Of a DNA stretch of 64,000 bases, positions 41,001 through 60,122 are shown piece by piece (within the stretch, counting starts at the first letter, position 1; every line of letters starts with the position of its first letter). Location: positions 11,938,001-12,002,000 of the forward strand of contig CM020516.1 of assembly GCA_009823395.1 (NCBI GenBank). The letters run 5' to 3'. Source of the DNA: Thamnaconus septentrionalis (taxonomy: Eukaryota; Chordata; Actinopteri; Tetraodontiformes; Monacanthidae). Made by a program: the position numbers and the translations under genes. The notes under the pieces were generated by a model that was not told the DNA's origin, searched no databases, and worked only from the letters and a program-made list of their open reading frames with translations.

Positions 41001-42682
41001 TTTTAATTAAACTGCAAAATAAGCTGCAAAAAAAAAAAAAAAAGTAAACCGAAATAACCTTTTCTGTGAAAATGTCCACACCAAGGGACCTAGCAGAGCT
41101 GGCGATGGCCCGGGACACTCCTCCCATGCCTCCCTCCACGTAGCCCCACGCTCCTTTCTCCTTCTCCAGCTCTCCCATCACATGATGCAGGAGCACATAC
41201 CTTCAAGGCAAGGGCATGAAATCATTGCTTTCCAGATATATCTCTTCAATAGATGCAGTTATTCCTCGGCCAAAGCTTGGCAACATCAAACGCGTCTCAC
41301 CCACTGCCAGGATTACTGGGACTGGTCATAGCCCCGATGACGGCGTCAGTAGCCAGCGTTGCTCTCAACGGCTCTGACTCAAACCATCGATTAAGGATCT
41401 GGGACACGAAAGGTGAGTCAGACGAGATGCAAATGAAATGGAAGCAAGTCTTCTGTTAACTTTTACAAACCTTGGTGATCGGTGCAGTTACAATCTCGTA
41501 AAAGTCTGGGAGGTTTGCGCCAAGTTTCAGGCCTTGACAATAAAAAAATCCAGAACAAATATCAATAAGCTGAGTATGAGGTTTTTCTTTCAGAAATGAA
41601 ATATTTGCAAGAAAAAGCAGTTGCATTTCCAACACACCACATTTGATGATAGGCCTCAGTGTTTTGGCAGCAGCCAGCCTCTTCCTCAGCGATCCGCTCG
41701 TGACTCCAGGGACATCTACAGGAGGAGCATCCAGGAGAGGGTGAATCGCTCCAGCTAGCTTCTCAAGGTGCGCTACAAACTCTGGGTAAGCCTGGAATGG
41801 CAACGGGACAAAAAGCCAGGCTGGCGTGAGGAATGGATGGAATCCGAAAGGAGCGTCAAACTCAGATCAGAGCACAATCTCAGCGCTTTCCTCACCTTGG
41901 CGTCTCTCTGGGAGAACTTGCCGATCTCCCTCTGGGTCATCACTAAATCAGCGCCCAGGGTGAGTGACCTGGGCAGGGCCCCTCCTACGCCCTCCTCCAA
42001 CATAGGGGTAAAAGCATGGGGGTCCCTCATGTACACCTTAAGCCCATGTTTCTGGACATATGCACACAAAACTGTCAGGGCATGTTCCTTCTGCTGTCTT
42101 TCTCTTTTAACACCGGAATCACTTTCTTGCACATCTTTGCAATTCTTACCTTGAGCTCTAAATCATTGTATATGTGGGGTCTTAATAAACTGAGCAGGTA
42201 GGAACACCTGGAGAAGTGGAAACCTGCAAACGAGGCAACTGTTACATCACCGGGTACAAAGGGCCTTCAGGTTAACTACCTGGCTTAACACATGGAAACA
42301 CATGGCTGTTAAACATGGAACAAGGTTTGTCACTAGACAACGAGTTTTGATGTGTCGATTAATAATTATTTCATGAGATGCAAAAAAAAACAAAAACAAG
42401 TTCATTCACTTTCCTCTGACACATTCAACTGATGGAAATCGAAGTATTCTGGACTTCTATTCAGGGGCTAATGACAAAGGGCTCTAGGTGTACATTGGGC
42501 ACATTTATAAAGTTGTTCAAAACAACTCAAACCAATTAGGTTAGAGTCGGGGTACAGCTCTGAGTCAAGGCAAACTGCAGAGGTACCTGGAAAGAGTTCC
42601 TCAGTGACGGCTGCTCCTCCCAGCACATGCCTGCGCTCAAGCACTGCAGTCCTCAGGCCCCCCTTCTGGAGATAGGCTGCCT

Positions 42683-42756
<74 letters not shown>

Positions 42757-43160
42757 GAGAGGGGGTGGGGGTGTAAAAACTGTAACCTTTCACTTAGTTA
42801 TATGATTATTACATATTTTACTCTGTAATAGCTGGAACCGTTGGAACTTACAGCCACCAGTCCATTGTGTCCTGCACAAGAACAAAAAACAAACCATTAA
42901 AAACGCATGCAAAAACGTTTTGAATGTATCTAATTGTGTCTTTGGTGTGTGCAAAGAAACTGCCACTTGATAACTTGTGCAAACAGCCATAAAGCCCAAC
43001 GTGTCACCCTCCTGCACCGTCTATAACAAACCTCACCTCCTCCGATGACCACGGCGTCATACTGAGACTTAGGAGCAGCCTGACTTGACTTGGATCTGCT
43101 CGCTGACCCCAAAACAGCCGCAGATCTCCTTCCTCGGGTACCCCACACTGCTGCAGCCAT
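38095..43160 (-). CDS. pyroxd2: Pyridine nucleotide-disulphide oxidoreductase domain protein 2
   Basis: PYROXD2 is a mitochondrial phytoene-desaturase-like flavoprotein of uncertain substrate. Sixteen exons join in phase: 43037-43160, 42852-42871, 42587-42680, 42150-42223, 41896-42051, 41638-41791, 41471-41532, 41301-41398, 41059-41200, 40838-40972, 40681-40753, 39859-40012, 39041-39192, 38770-38876, 38316-38436, 38095-38165. The product is 578 residues (human 581). A basic, Ser/Ala-rich N-terminus suits a mitochondrial presequence. The FAD-binding Rossmann motif VVIGGGHNG is at 37-45, split across exons 1 and 2. The family blocks [57 protein letters not shown] and [14 protein letters not shown] follow in the expected order. 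Exon 2 is only 20 nt. An in-frame ATG 33 nt upstream (43193) is an alternative start. The head of the gene faces slc25a28, 3.3 kb away. Confidence 0.94.
39531..39602. repeat. Long hairpin in a pyroxd2 intron
   Basis: The arms 39531-39556 and 39577-39602 are reverse complements at 24 of 26 positions around a 20-nt loop. They sit in the intron between exons 39859-40012 and 39041-39192. Just downstream (about 39640-39705) is a GGCCATAATAGGGCCTCTTTAAAG-like end typical of a dispersed fish repeat, so the hairpin is probably part of a mobile element. Confidence 0.7.
42686..42755. repeat. pyroxd2: (CA)n microsatellite abutting a pyroxd2 3' splice site
   Basis: About 35 CA units form (GT)n on the transcribed strand. 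The tract stops only about 5 nt before exon 42587-42680, whose acceptor reads GTATGTAG. No pyrimidine run intervenes. Confidence 0.97.
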
Positions 43161-45377
43161 GACTCGAGGCTGTGCTGCTGCTCGGCCCCGCATCGTCTTA
43201 CGGCGGTACGTTCGAAGCGAGTCGCTTCACACGGAGTCACTGCAGTCGACGGTGGTGTCTGACTGTCACAGTCAGCCGATTCTTCGACCTCAACCTCACC
43301 TCGCGAACCATGAACGGTGGAGAGATTTAAAAACAAAGTTACGTAATTTCGGCGCTCGACTGAACCAAGGGAACAACGAATCCTCAAGAAGTGATTCGGT
43401 TCAGTACGTTCATGGGTGGGGGGATTCGAATTTGCGAACGAAACAACACTACCACACAAACGATGGGGGGAGAAAGAGATACGTTTCCTGTCCAGCAACT
43501 GCCGTGGTTCCTGTGCGAAGGCCTTTGAAGTAACAATCTACAACAATTGTGTAGTTGAGAAATCGATTCATTAAACGGAGAGCTCCTCAAACGAACTGGC
43601 ATAAGAGGGATATTTTAAGTAAATGGCTTGTGTGGTTTTTTTCCCCCGCCTATTTTTCGTACAGTTTACATTTCATCATGGATAAAATGCAACTAGTAGT
43701 TTCTGAAATAATTTTAAACAATACATTTAAACTTTTCTGTCGGTATTCGTAGCTTTAGCTCTCATCCTGCTATTACCCAACTGCCCACTTGGTGGCAGGC
43801 TTTTCCCTTTTATCCTCGCTTTTCCCCCGTGTGGGATCGTTATCCACGTTCATTCAACTCACACAATCAATCAGACATTTAGAAAAAGAACAGGAAAATC
43901 CAAACTTTACTGGACAGTACTTTTAATGCCCTCAACTTATATTCAAAGAGCCCCTCAAAGAAATTGAGCCACATTTTATTCATTTTCAATATTTTGTCGT
44001 GATGCTTTTTTTTGTTTTGTTTTGTTGCATTTTGTTTTTTAAACAACACATCCACACAAATTCAACTAGGTGGCAAGTCAGATATCTGGATGGGATGAAC
44101 AGAAGTGGTTCAGAATTAAATGTGTCTACACACGTGCCAGTGATGATAAATTAAAGCCTATCCGAGAAATTATTAATTGGTTGCTTATTGCTTCTCAAAG
44201 TAAGGGTCCACTTTAAGAGTTTCAAGATGAGATCTTAAGACTGTCTTGTTTCTGAGGGCTGCTGTTGAAGATGTCACATTGGCTCAATGATGCACTCAGC
44301 TTCTCTAACAGGATAAGAGTCCATAGACCATTTGGCAGCTGCCCAGGGAGCAGACAAAGCCGGTCTATGGGGATCAAAGAAGGAAGCGTGTCAACTGGTG
44401 CAAAAACAACCAAACACAGCAAAACATAACCATATTATCGTCTCATATTATCCATTTAATGTGGATTTTTTTTTTTTTTTTTTTTTTACTATGTTTTGCT
44501 TAGACAGTGTAAAATAACTCCTGAGGCTTATAGCGATTTTGCACTCTCTTGGCTCTGGAAATGAATAGCGGTGTTATGGTGATCTAGAGTTTCAGCCAGA
44601 TCTAACATGCATCTCCCTTGATGCTTCAGAGGGCCATTAGTTTCACGGAAGAAGAATGATCCTGATACACTGTCTGCTTGGTTTTCCTTTAAGGAACTTC
44701 TGCGGACGACAGCCAGTCAACCATAACCAGATCACAAGCAGGAGATTTTCTTCTTGTAAGCAGAAATTAACACTTCATTCCCCTTTGTCGGCAGAAATTC
44801 AACACTCCAGCCCTCGCAGGCTCTCCCCGGCAGTAACGGCAGAAAATTCAATTTTCTTATACCAGCACCGCAGCAAAACACAATTACCTCATTCATTGGG
44901 AAAAAGCCTTTCTTTTCCTTCAGGCAAAGAGGTTCACCGATAAAGATTTTAAGCTTAGAGGCATTTAGCTTAAAGCTTTTAGCATTCATAATTATGAAGT
45001 GAACTACTGTCTCTAAAGTTGTGCAGCATAAAGAAATCAGGTGTCTGTGCTCTCAAAAGACCTCTTGGGCTTATAGAACGTGATGTTTGTTGGTCTATTG
45101 AGAGAAGAAAATAGAAAAAAACCACCTAGTCATATTGTTAATCTTAATCTTACCGTAATTTAATTTAACAGGATAAATGACTATGTCAGGTTGGAAATAT
45201 GTTCTAGGAAGAAAAAAAATCTTATTAATCAGGAATGTCTCAATTAGGGGATGAGACTTATCATTAATTTACTTTTCCCTCTTTATTAATTGCTGTCTCC
45301 TATTTGTTGTTTATCATCCAATCCAACCAATCAATAAATTTGAATTTTGCCCAAGCGAAACTTCATTGTGCTTAATA

Positions 45378-45482
45378 CATCCATCCATCCATTTTCAATA
45401 CCCGCTTTTTCCTGAGTTTAGGGTAACGGGGGTCTGCTTGAGTCTATCTCAGCTGTCATAGGGCGAAGGCAGGGTGTGCATA
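45378..45482 (+). repeat. Fragment of a widespread teleost interspersed repeat
   Basis: A CATCCATCCATCC start is followed by TTTTCAATACCCGCTTTTTCC, an ACGGGGGTCTGCTTG block and CTATCTCAGCTGTCATAGGG. This order is familiar to me from fish interspersed repeats. The copy is short and diverged, and I do not assign a family name. Confidence 0.55.
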
Positions 45483-45641
45483 ATACAATTATGAAAATAA
45501 AGTGCCTTTCATATTTTATTTTTGTCATTTTGTTTTAGTTCATTTTAATTTGCTACTGCCTAATGCACAGCCGCTCTTCTCCTATTTATAATTGAATTGC
45601 TCTATTTTAGTTGATAAGAAAAATATTTCCAACTCCGGATA

Positions 45642-45750
45642 GAAGAAGAAGAAGAAGAAGAAGAAGAAGAAGAGGAGGAAGAAGAAGAAGAAGAAGAAGA
45701 AGAAGAAGAAGAAGAAGAAGAAGAAGAAGAAGAAGAAGAAGAAGAAGAAG
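45642..45750. repeat. (GAA)n microsatellite
   Basis: About 36 GAA/GAG units. The minus-strand poly-serine frame through it is an artefact. Confidence 0.97.
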
Positions 45751-46188
45751 AGTGTAATAAGTCAAAAGCAAAACAAATGCATTGTAGACACTGAAACACC
45801 CATTAAGTGCTACATGTGAACATTAATCTTGGAACTTCAGGAACTTAGCTGCCCACCTATTTATTAATAGAAAACTATGTTTTATGAATCATCACGTTCA
45901 TTGCAGTAATGGTTTTAGGTGACATTTGCAGCTCATCGCGGATAAAGAGGCCGAACATGTGGCGCAGACACAAATCGGTTTTACACAACCGAACTCACAA
46001 CTGCATGTTTATGTATCGTTTGCCTCGTGTCACGAGTCTTTACACATGACGCAAATGTAAGCTATCAGTTTCATTCCCGATGCTTCCATAATTTAAAATT
46101 AGAGCGCAGCAACACAGCACGTCAAGTGCCACATACCTGAGTTTTGAAGTCTTCGCCGAAAAGGCTTCCCAGAGTGGCGTCTCCATCG

Positions 46189-46229
46189 ACCAATAGTATG
46201 GGTGGGACTTGGCCACAGTAGCCAATCAG
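46189..46229 (+). promoter_or_regulatory. slc25a28: Paired CCAAT boxes upstream of slc25a28
   Basis: ACCAAT at 46189-46194 and GCCAATCAG at 46221-46229 lie in the same orientation 32 nt apart, about 230-270 nt before the start codon. This matches NF-Y-type promoter spacing. No TATA box was noted. Confidence 0.45.
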
Positions 46230-46455
46230 AGAACACATTGTTTTCACGGCCGGAGGTGGGTGGTGGCCTGTGCGTGTGCCCGCTGCGGCCTGTGTCTCTT
46301 GGCTCTGCCTGTCAAAGTGCGGATGCAGGGAGGGCATGGAGTAGCAGGCAAGGCGCCCAGAATCCGCCCCAACGGAATGTAAAACTTTTACGTCTAAACA
46401 AGCACCCGCAAGACTCTGCGCACCCGAAGACTTCGCCGCAACCACCTGGTTTCTC

Positions 46456-52395
<5,940 letters not shown>

Positions 52396-53635
52396 CCTCC
52401 CCTGGTGTTTCCCCGCCCCCTCCCCCTCTCCACAGGGGGAGGATGAAGTCAATACGCACATACAATACGACTAAAAGCCACCTCAGATGTCCCACCGTGA
52501 GTTCAGACATAGCAGATAAGAAGGACATCTTCAAGTTTGACTAGTTTTTTGTTTTTTTTCCGCTTCAGTGTTTCCAGTCAGGGTTTTGGATTTTCTCGGA
52601 TTCTCTCTCATAGAAAACATTAACACAGTGTTATAGTCCTAGTCAACCCGGCTCTAGTTCTCAGCCATCTACCAAGGTAGCCATGAAATGAAAGGAACGC
52701 ACAAGTCCTCCAGACGAGTCAGCAGAGGGCAGTAGTGTTACTGGAATCACTTTCCCACAGTCGCTGTCCAAGAGCCAGAAGTATGTTGTTTTTTTTTCTC
52801 TCTCTATTCTCAGAAATCCCAAAGTTTTGTTTAGAATTAAATTCCATAACAGACTCAGTTCGGTGTACTAAAGAGGCATTCAATGACCAACAAAAAAAAT
52901 ATTGATTTAATCCCACTATTTAAAAAGCCTACTCTACAAATTATATACAAAGTGTGAACTCAGTGGAACAATTTTTGTTGTTCAGGCCAAAATACTTTAT
53001 TCCTGGCACTGGCCAGTTCCTAAATGTGTTTTGCAAAGATTTGTTGAAAACATCTGTATAAATTAATTGATTTGGTTGTTATAATTTATCCAAGTTTCCT
53101 TTTTGCGCCCTTGTATTGGCAGTTTATTGGAGGGGGGGGATGTGAGCAGCGAGAGCTTCAAGATTCATTCCTTGTATTATTTTGATCTACTTCAAGATGA
53201 AAAACTGATCATCAGCGCTGAGGAATCTGAAGTGTGTTTAAATTGTCCATTATAATTGAAATTCCAGCAAATTTTCTTTACTTAGTTTCTTGTTTTGCAG
53301 TTTCATACTCTTTGTTTTCGCCCCCTTCTTTCTGTCCAAATATTCACCACCAATGCCTCGTGTGTGTGTTCGGTGAAGCAGCAGACCAGGGCCAAACCTA
53401 AAAATGGTCATCATTGTGCGTCGAATGCGGCCGCGACTGAGTCAGTGTCTGTGCCGAGCGGCTGCCTGCCGTTGTCTCCAGCGCTGTGTGGTCTCAAGAA
53501 TTTAACTAAAAAAAAAGAAAAAGTGGTTCACTGTCCCACCGGCTCTGTATCTGCACACCCAGCGAGTGCACGTAAATGGAAGCTGTCATTCTTTATTGAT
53601 GTCTGATTGTCTCCAACACTGAATTGCACTCATTG

Positions 53636-53641
53636 AATAAA
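53636..53641 (+). terminator. slc25a28: Candidate poly(A) signal of slc25a28
   Basis: AATAAA 1.24 kb after the stop at 52395, preceded by an AT-rich UTR-like stretch. No closer canonical signal was noticed. The 3' UTR would be about 1.25 kb. Confidence 0.4.
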
Positions 53642-55209
53642 GGCCGAGTGGTGACGATCGCCGCTCGCAAACCATGAGAAGCACTCCTGATTGGTTGATT
53701 CATTGAAACGCCTCTGAATTCATCTGCTGATTTGTTTTTCTGACACCGCAGTCACAGTGTAGCAGGAGAACCTGGAGAGAACACACACACACTCACACAT
53801 GCAAGGACAACATGCAATAATCGATGGTGTTCTTCACCAACGTCTCGGCTCATTTGTAGTATAGTTTCAGTTCAAGAGTAAAATAAGTGTTTTGTATTTA
53901 TATTCAGTTTTCACTCATTTATTATTGTTTAGTCTTGAGCACAGGTGCAGAGCTGAACTTTGACCTACAGGCCTGAAAACACAGTAGCGACTTGTGTACC
54001 CGGCATGCGTAGAGCAGCTGCAACAGGAAGTTTCAGGAATCTATAAAAAGCAACAGGTACAGATCATATGCTTAATATTTATATTTATGAAATTTTATAA
54101 TTTCATATTCTAACTTCTAAGTCTGATTAAAATGTATTTAGGATTCATAACTAGATTAGAAAGGAATGTATGGAGGTAGGTAAGTGTCTAAGTAGAATAT
54201 AAACAAAAAGTCAACCTGCACTGGTAAAGTTGCAGTTTTAATCTTTGGATTGTTGTGTTGCTTGGCTTGGGTGAAAGGTCAAAAGTGAAAGTTAAATGAG
54301 AGCAAGACATTTGAACCCCTATCGAGACTTGTGGTAAGCTCTTTAATATTCATCTTGAGGACAAAAATGTTGACAACTCCAGTGGCGACTTTTCGAACTC
54401 TGAATAATCAACATTGCATCACGTCTAGACACAACATCTGTATCTTTCTAATTTTGTTTCATCTTAAAAGTATTTTCCATCCCTCCAATAATAAAAATAA
54501 AATAAAAAATTCAGTATTTTACATATCTATTTAAATGTTTTCTTTTCTTAGAGAAGCAGGCACATGGCCGAAGACAGACAGACACACACACAATGAACCT
54601 GTCAGGCAGACACCTGTTCAAACACACAGCGCTAATGAAGCGTCCCTGTCGCTGCCTCTGCCTCACCGTCCCTGCGTAGGTGTGTACAGTACGTGTGGCC
54701 GGTGGTTATTTATGCTGTGTCTGCGGCTCTGCATGTGTGCGTTTTTGTGCACTTTTCATTGCCGCTCACCCGCTGCGACCGGCTGCTTCGGGCAAGAGTG
54801 ACTGACTGACTGACAGGCCTGTTGTAACAATAAAAACAACAAGGAATGCTCAATACAAAGAGACTCTCGGTGTCTCTCAAAACTTTTTCCTCCTCCTCCT
54901 CCTCCTCTGGTTTTTTTCTACTTGACTTTGCACTCTGTGTGTCTGTGTGGGAGTGTGCGACTGAGTGCGTCTGCTCCGGATCTCGACGGCCTGCAGAAAG
55001 CTGACGTCGCTCTTCATGCGCAGCATAAATCATTGTGCCTTCATCAGTTGTGTGCGTCATAACTCAGAGTGCAGAGGCAAGAATTGTGTCTTTTTTCTGT
55101 AGCCAAAAAAAGCGAAGAGTTGCTGACAGGAAGCAACTAGACTTGTAAATACAATTTATATTGTATACTATTGCGCTGCATAATCTTCTCTGCTACTCTT
55201 ACATTTCTG

Positions 55210-55335
55210 TGAAGGTTCTCAGTCAGGCAGGTCATCGTAAGATAGAAGGGTTAAGTTAGGGCATCTTGACTTGTTCTTGTGATCTTGAAGACGTTCCTCC
55301 TCTCATCCGAAAGGCTTCTTCGGTTCTAGGCTGTT
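55210..55335 (+). repeat. Second copy of the teleost inverted-repeat family
   Basis: GTGAAGGTTCTCAGTCAGGCAGG, then TCTTGAAGACGTT, then CTCTCATCCGAAAGGCTTCTT. It has the same landmarks and order as the element at 22854-23024, which is in the opposite orientation. Confidence 0.7.
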
Positions 55336-58300
55336 TTCTCTAACATTGCACCACTAAATCCCACCATAGTCAAATTGGTTGCATAACTGTCGCTCGTTTT
55401 CGTCTGTGTCTGTCGCAGCGACGCACTCTGAAGCGCTCCTGAAAGGTGCTCTTGAGTGCTTGAAATGTGGCTGCAGGTCCTCGACGACAACAACATAAAA
55501 AAAGCTTTTTCTCATCCTCTCTCTCATCTCATCCTGTGTCCAAATCCCTCTCACCTCCACTGAATTACAGAGTGATGCTGAGCTACGCCCGTTCACTCTT
55601 GGCAGAGGCTAAGAGTTGGGATACGCACAGACGCACACACACAGTGACATGCGGACGGTGATCTCACGCTCTTTCAGGGGTGCTGCTGGATAAAGACGCG
55701 GCTGTTGTAATTCCCTGGGCTGCACTCCCTCCCACTCGGTGTTGTGGGAGGAGAGGAGACAGCAGGCCGAGAGACAAGGAAGCGCCGCAATCTGCAGCGG
55801 GGTGGAGGAGGGTGGAGTGGGGCCGGTGGGGGCATAACTCTGGCTTTCAGACTGTTATGTGATACCCCTGTTGTGCAGCGTATGTTTACTGGAAGTCACT
55901 GTATTGGGCCTTATATTATCCAAAATGTACATTTTTTGAAAGTGCCCAGACAGGAAGCTAAAATCGAGTTCTTTAACTACAGGCGAGAAAGGCAGATTTT
56001 GTGGGTAGTAATGCCAGGCTGCATCCTTGAAGTCAGTTCAGGTTGAAAAATGATAGAAAATTAGATCAAAGGCCCAGTGTGTAAGCAGTGCATACATGAA
56101 CATGTAGGCCAACTGGTATCTAGATGCTTAATTTCTAAATAAGTTCTATACCATCCACTGATCCTGCCAAAACATCTTACTCGCCGTGCCGATGCACTTC
56201 CTATCACCCTAATCAATGTGGACAGGATGAATTATACTGGCAGCGCCTCCATGATGGCCACACTTGGAGTTCTCCATTGAAGAAAACAGCTGTTTTAATG
56301 AGCTCCACGCTTATGTGACGATTCACAGTGTGGAGATTGTATTTTTTTTTTCTCCGGTGAAACAAGATCCTCGTGGCTCCTTGTGCATTAAAAAAAAAAA
56401 AGAACCACCTTGCAAGATTTGCAATGAATGGAAGCCACGACAATAGACTTGAAGTGTTTCTGCTTAAGTGACATCGTTAATGGGCCTGGAAGTCTGGAGG
56501 AAGACGAGGCGTGGAAATAACGTCCCTGAAGAATTTGAAGAAAAACGATATTTTTCTTCAGAGCAAACAGAGGCGGGGGTGGGGGTGGTGGGGGTGAGGG
56601 GGTAAAAAAGAAAAATGTGACTGGGGCGACGTTTAGGAAGGAAGGAGCTGGAACTGTCTCTGTTGCCCCGAGGACGCAAAGCAAAACTTGAAAAACACGA
56701 TCAAAGCGAAGCGCGTCGCATATGCACGCACACACACGCGCGCTTACCATCCCCTGGGCAGTTTTGGGAGTGAGGCCTCGGCGAGGGTGGCGGGGGGGGT
56801 CGACCAGTCAAACTCCGGCATTGTTACCGGCGGCTGCAGGTGTCCGGCGCTTTCTCTCCTCCGAGGCCTCCAGACGTCTCGAATGTTGGAGGCAAAATCG
56901 TTCAGAGGGTAAGCGGGGTCGGGAAAATCTCCTTACGCACACTTAGGACACACACACACACACACACACACACACTTTAGTGTACTTACAGCACGTGTTC
57001 CACACACACACACACACACACACAGCCCCAAACCAAAACTAAAGTTCTCTGTCAGCTGCGCAGACAGGATTCAGTGCGTGCGTGTGTGTGTGTGTGTGCG
57101 TGTGTGCGTGCAGCAACCACAGGTGCAGTCAGGGACACCGAGGAAGAAACATGCCTGCTGCCCTTTGAACGTGATCTTGAAAAGAAAGCCGTCTCTCCCC
57201 GCCTGTCAAATAAGCTTAACGGCCGTGCCTCAGAGCGGTGGCAGCTCAGAAGTGTCCTGATGGAAGCCGCGCTCATTTATTCCCCCGGAAGCGCTCGCAC
57301 CCGCCCGCCAGCTCCCCTCGCACGCTCCCCCGTCAGCAAAAAGGTCGAAGTCGGGCGGCTGTCGGTTAATGGCGATGCAATTACGACGTTATCGCCGTGC
57401 CACCAGTTAACCCGTCACGTTAGATGGAAGGTTTCCTAAACCCCCTGAATTTATCTCAGTTATCTCATCTGGTAGAGAGCCCTCAGAGAGCCTTTGTGAA
57501 GGAGGGGAGCAAGTGATTGCACCGTGTATCAGTCAACTCTTGCCAAAGCCGGTCAGGTGCAACATGGAAAAAAAAGTTTCCCACTGAAAAACAAAAAGAA
57601 AACAGTTCAGCTCGTTTCTTCTTGTTTTTTTACACTTCGGTGTTTAACTGGAGCAACTGCAGCGTCTCTGTTAACATCTTCAGCAGCAGCTGCTCTCAGC
57701 GGCTCGTGTCGTCGCCACTTCCTGTAGAATTTGTAGGAAGCCCCACGATCGTGGAACTCGGTGGAATTTGCAAGGCAAGATTGGACACACTTTTGGAAGG
57801 TGGACGAGCAAGATTCCAGCTGTGGTGCAAAGTTAACTTATCGTATGGGACCTGTCTGTCTGTCTGTCTGTCTGTATGTCTGTATGCCTGTGTGTGTGTT
57901 TGTGTGTCTGGCTGTCTACACACCTCAGGAGAAGCGGCTAAAGGTTAGAACACCCGTGTGAGAGAGTCGCGGTTTCTACCGCTGCGGTTTCTAAGTTGTA
58001 GGACTGCTAATGGAACTAATAGCCACATAAGAGAGAAAAGATCAAATGTGTGAAAGCCTTCACCCCTGTGTCACACGCTCCGCCTCATCTCCCCCCCCCC
58101 CCCCCCGCCACGTTGTTGTTCATCCATTTAAAATGACTCAATTACCTGGTAAGCCACTCGTATGCTTTTGTCCGTGACACACCCCGTCACTCGATGGCAG
58201 ACGGCGCAGAGGAGTGAATCCAAAGACTTGGCAAAAATAATCAGCAGGCTTTGTTGTAAACACGTCCATGTGGATCCGTCTGGCCTGTCACCGCGCAAAC

Positions 58301-60053
58301 ATCCTCTCAGGTCGAGGGGCTTGTGCCCGTGAAAGGGCGGAATGTAAACACGGATGAAGTCCTCGGGTGAGCTGTAAATAACCGCCGGCTCCTTTCGCCA
58401 GGCTGGGTGTAGCCTCTGCACAACCGTTGCTAAATGAGTGGGGGAAAAAAAACACTGCGGTCGGGCTTATCAAAGCTTCCTGGGTGCTCTGCGCAAGCTA
58501 GCCAGAGGAAACGCTTTCAAGGTGGAAGCCTAAAAATTATTTTATTTTTTTGTTTCAGACGGATTGGCCCTTTAATTGGAATTGAAAAGGGGAATAAAAT
58601 AGAATTAAACAGTTTTTTTTTGTATTTTTTTGTATTGTTTTTAGTTCTGCAACTGTGTAGTTTCCCAATTTTGGGATCAATAAAGCACATCTATTCAATC
58701 TATTCTATTCTGTTCTGTTCTTTGAGGATGATGGCGATGGTTCCTCTCACTGGAGGTGTGGAGAGAGAGCAGGAAGAGGGAGGAGGAGAGCTGGAGAGGC
58801 CGTAAGTGGGGCCTGAGTAGTTCCTCTATCAGTCCGCTGATAGGAGACGTCTGTGATTCGGGGCGGCTCAATGCCCTCCTTGTCTCTGCTTATCGTGGTT
58901 AATTAAAACATTTGGATTCCACGGCCAGCCGGCCTTCAAGGAGCTCGCGTCCGTCTGAGCATGTGTGTGTGTGGGAGACTGCGAGAGCAGCCGGAGGAGT
59001 CGGAGGAAGGAAAGGCGACGCGGCCCGGGCGGCTAGGGAGGCTTCCTGTCCTTCTATGGGGCAGGCAGCTGACGGACACGCTTGACAACTGTCTGTGTTG
59101 GTGTTGCTGTTCTTGTTGTTGTGGTGGTGGCGGTGGTGGTGGTGGAGGGGACGTGCACGGCCAGGAAAGCTAAAAGTTGCTTTTAGACTGATACATTGTC
59201 GATTGCGATATCAGCCCCTCTAAACTCAGACTCAGACTCACATAAAAACTCCCTTTGATAAATATTCAGAAGTTCCGGGTGGCCTCATTTTTGTATCATC
59301 TACTTCTGCTTCAAACCTTTCGCTGCAATCTCTTTCTTTTTCTTGCCTTCTGGCCAATGAACCACATGAACCGCCAAAGGTAAGCAGTTCCACCCTCTTT
59401 TGGATAGTTACTTTTCATACCAGACTCCTGCTTTATTAATTGTCTGAAAAGAAACCTGCAGATCACCAGTAAACGGCTAATTTATCCCTATGTTTTCAGC
59501 CTCCCCAACAAAAGAAATGCTAGAATGATGCTTCGTCATGTTCAGAAGTGGATAAAATCAGGTCGGTTCAGAGAATGTGCCTCAGGGGCTAAAGGACTAA
59601 CCTGGGACATATATTGGTGATGTTTGGGGCCCTTTATGACATCACAAAAAGCACATTTCATAATCAAATGACAGAAAGCCTTTTGTCGTGTGTGACAGGC
59701 TGGCGGCGGATAAAATTGTGGCCAAAGAGCTGCGCAGTTTGGGGCTTTTAAGCGCAGACGCACGTCTGAATAGCTGCTCTTGCTAAGTGATTTCACCGCC
59801 GCCGCTGCAGAGACTCTGCAGACTGGAAGCTTTGTGCAAAATCGGTTGCAATCATGGCTAATGGTGTGACGGGGACCTTGGCGGCGCTGATGCGGCTGGT
59901 GTGATGGATGTGTGTCCCTCCACCCCGGGGGGAGGAGATAGGGCTAGACGGCTTATGGCTTTACTGTAAATGTTTACATTCCTACATGTGCTGATGCTAT
60001 CTGCTAATAGTTTCTGGAGAAAGCTTCAAGTGTCCTCTGGGTGGGATTAGTGG

Positions 60054-60057
<4 letters not shown>

Positions 60058-60120
<63 letters not shown>
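60058..60120. repeat. (GT)n microsatellite
   Basis: About 31 GT units in the intergenic region, with no gene context. Confidence 0.97.

Positions 60121-60122
<2 letters not shown>

Larger units (their letters stand above)
43194..46140. other. Divergent intergenic region, pyroxd2 to slc25a28
   Basis: No gene was recognised. The pyroxd2 promoter should lie just above 43160. It holds a poly-T run (44465-44487), an ancient repeat fragment at about 45378-45482 and a (GAA)n tract at 45642-45750. Confidence 0.5.

Noticed and set aside
45602..45799. Poly-serine minus-strand frame
   Set aside because: It is a pure (GAA)n microsatellite artefact.
52396..53661. Iron-responsive element in the mitoferrin-2 3' UTR
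   Set aside because: CAGTG loops occur near 52565 and 52968, but the flanks do not pair into an IRE stem.
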